The notes below the pieces were generated by a model. The model saw only the letters and a list, made by a program, of their open reading frames with translations, was not told the origin of the DNA and did no database searches. 6,977 nucleotides of DNA from Gemmatimonadota bacterium (lineage in GTDB: Bacteria > Gemmatimonadota > Gemmatimonadetes > Palauibacterales > Palauibacteraceae), in assembly GCA_030601615.1 (NCBI GenBank), contig JAUVTH010000075.1:1-6977 (forward strand), written 5' to 3'. The stretch's first letter is position 1, and each line of letters opens with the position of its first letter. The translations under genes and the position numbers were made by a program. Below are positions 5,718 to 6,977 of the stretch, piece after piece.

Positions 5718-6977
5718 TCAGTTTCTCTCAGTGCCGCCGTACCGGCGGTCCATCTCCTCGCGGATCCGGGCGGCCGCCTCTTCGGCGCCCTCCTCGAACC
5801 ACACGTGCTCCGGCCGGGCGAGGATCTCCTCCACCACCCGCTCGACGAACGCGGCCTGCGAGGACATGCCCGTTGCACGCGCATGCTCGATGATCTCGCG
5901 CGCCTGCGGGATGAGCTCCATGTAGAAGCGCTCGGCGACCTCGTACATGCCATGCCAGTGCGTGTAATCCGGTGCCATCATCGAGGCTCCGTGGCGGGCA
6001 CGACGTCCTTCGTGGTGCCACAGATAGAACCACGTCCACTCGATCTCCTCGTCGAAGTTCGTCGGCGTACGCAGCCCGTTGGATGCCAGGGCTCCCATGA
6101 TCGCGAGCCCGGGCTTGGCGAACTTCTCGTTGTACAGGATCACGAGGTTGTCGTACTGCGTGTAGAACGAGTTGACGTAGCTGTCCGTGTGGCAGTTCGA
6201 GCAGACCTCCTTCATCCGGTCACGCTTCTGCTCGGCCGTGTCGTGGATGAGGTCGCGCCGTGTCTCGGGATCCGTCTCGGTGACGATCGCGTGGTTGATG
6301 TCCGTATCCATCACGCGGCTTACCGGGGGACGGTTGGTCCACGAGATCCGCTCACCCGGATCGTGAGTGATCCGCCCGCCGTTCCGGATGTTCCCGGACA
6401 TGTGGCACGTCGCGCAGGTCGGCGCGGCCGCGTAGTCCTTGCCGAGAATCCACTCCTCGGCGTCCAGGTTCATTTCGTCCTTGAGGTCGCGGAACGCGAT
6501 GCCGTGCTTCGATTCCTCGTAGATTTCCTTCTGCGGGTGGTCCGGTCCGAGGTGGCACTTGCCGCAGTTCTCGGGTTGGCGCGCCCGGCGCGGCGAGAAG
6601 TCGTGCCGGCTGTGGCAGGCGGTACACGAGCCACGCGAGCCGTCCAGGTTCAGGCGTCCGATCCCCGTGTTCGGCCAGGTCTCAGCGTATATCAGTGGCT
6701 TGCCGTTCTCGTCACGCGAGATCCGACCCACCGCGTCGAGGTTGGTGGGGCGGCCGTCGGCGTCCGGGGCCAGGTCGTCCACCGTGATCAGACCTCCGTC
6801 CGAGGCCTCGATCGCCACCTTGGCCCCGTGGCACTGCTGGCACCCGGAATAGGCGCTTGCCATGCCGAGCACCCTGTCCACGGCCTTGCCCGGCGTCGGG
6901 GAGTGCGGATCGAACTCGATGCGCGCGCCTTCGACCGTCTCGGCGAGGAAGTTGTCGAGCGAGGCGAGGATGTTCCC
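5718..6977 (-). CDS. hao: HAO-like multihaem cytochrome c, partial (5' end outside window)
   Basis: The frame is open from the right edge to the TGA at 5720-5718, so the visible 419 residues are the C-terminal part. A GTG at 6881 is possible, but the preceding 32 codons are also open, so the true start lies beyond the window. Five CxxCH haem sites are visible: CQQCH (46-50), CTACH (118-122), CGKCH (138-142), CATCH (188-192) and CSNCH (259-263). HAO-family landmarks are the haem-flanking PENCGKCHLGPDHPQ, ESKHG, YNEKFAKP, LWHHEGRRARHG and MMAPDYTHWHGMYE (333-346). HAO proteins carry eight haems, so about three should lie upstream. Family members oxidise hydroxylamine, or reduce nitrite to hydroxylamine or ammonium, in the periplasm. 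The napA neighbour favours a reductive role, by inference. No C-terminal membrane anchor is seen; the end is a charged helix. Which Tyr, if any, forms the haem P460 cross-link cannot be settled by eye. Confidence 0.92.
   Translation of the reverse strand, partial: GNILASLDNFLAETVEGARIEFDPHSPTPGKAVDRVLGMASAYSGCQQCHGAKVAIEASDGGLITVDDLAPDADGRPTNLDAVGRISRDENGKPLIYAETWPNTGIGRLNLDGSRGSCTACHSRHDFSPRRARQPENCGKCHLGPDHPQKEIYEESKHGIAFRDLKDEMNLDAEEWILGKDYAAAPTCATCHMSGNIRNGGRITHDPGERISWTNRPPVSRVMDTDINHAIVTETDPETRRDLIHDTAEQKRDRMKEVCSNCHTDSYVNSFYTQYDNLVILYNEKFAKPGLAIMGALASNGLRTPTNFDEEIEWTWFYLWHHEGRRARHGASMMAPDYTHWHGMYEVAERFYMELIPQAREIIEHARATGMSSQAAFVERVVEEILARPEHVWFEEGAEEAAARIREEMDRRYGGTERN

Noticed and set aside
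6828..6881. GTG at 6881 as the start of the multihaem cytochrome
   Set aside because: The frame is open for another 32 codons to the edge with plausible protein sequence, no signal peptide follows the GTG, and the HAO family needs further haem sites upstream.

Overview
The window is a high-GC, gene-dense bacterial stretch. All five recognisable genes lie on the minus strand, so transcription runs from position 6977 towards position 1. The long permease at the left end has the architecture of the 'acidobacterial duplicated orphan permease' (ADOP) group, which is common in Acidobacteriota and Gemmatimonadota. Together with the GC-rich codon use, this suggests a member of one of those phyla or a relative. 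That is an inference from one family, not a classification.

Right part (6977 to 2716, read leftwards): a tight three-gene respiratory cassette. First comes the C-terminal part of an octahaem hydroxylamine oxidoreductase-like (HAO) multihaem cytochrome, cut by the window edge. After 15 nt comes a complete Tat-exported periplasmic nitrate reductase catalytic subunit, NapA (790 aa). After 11 nt comes a 200-aa cytochrome lipoprotein that looks like two NapB modules in tandem, with four CxxCH haem sites instead of two. The likely pathway is nitrate to nitrite by NapA, fed with electrons by the tetrahaem NapB-like protein. The HAO-like protein may then act on nitrite, NO or hydroxylamine. A pairing of Nap with an HAO-type protein in place of NrfA is known from epsilonproteobacteria. 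No quinol dehydrogenase (NapC, NapGH, HaoC/NrfH type) and no NapD or NapF is visible in this window.

Left part (2640 to 1): after a 75-nt gap comes a 190-aa protein of unknown function. Its stop codon overlaps the TTG start of the ADOP-type FtsX/MacB-like permease, which runs off the left edge. The two are probably translationally coupled. Whether they belong to the same transcript as the nitrate-reduction genes cannot be told from sequence alone.

There is no gene-free stretch longer than about 75 bases. No tRNA, rRNA, CRISPR array, insertion sequence or convincing terminator was seen. The main points of interest are the duplicated NapB-like cytochrome, in which exactly eight histidines match four bis-histidine haems, and its linkage to NapA and an HAO-like enzyme.
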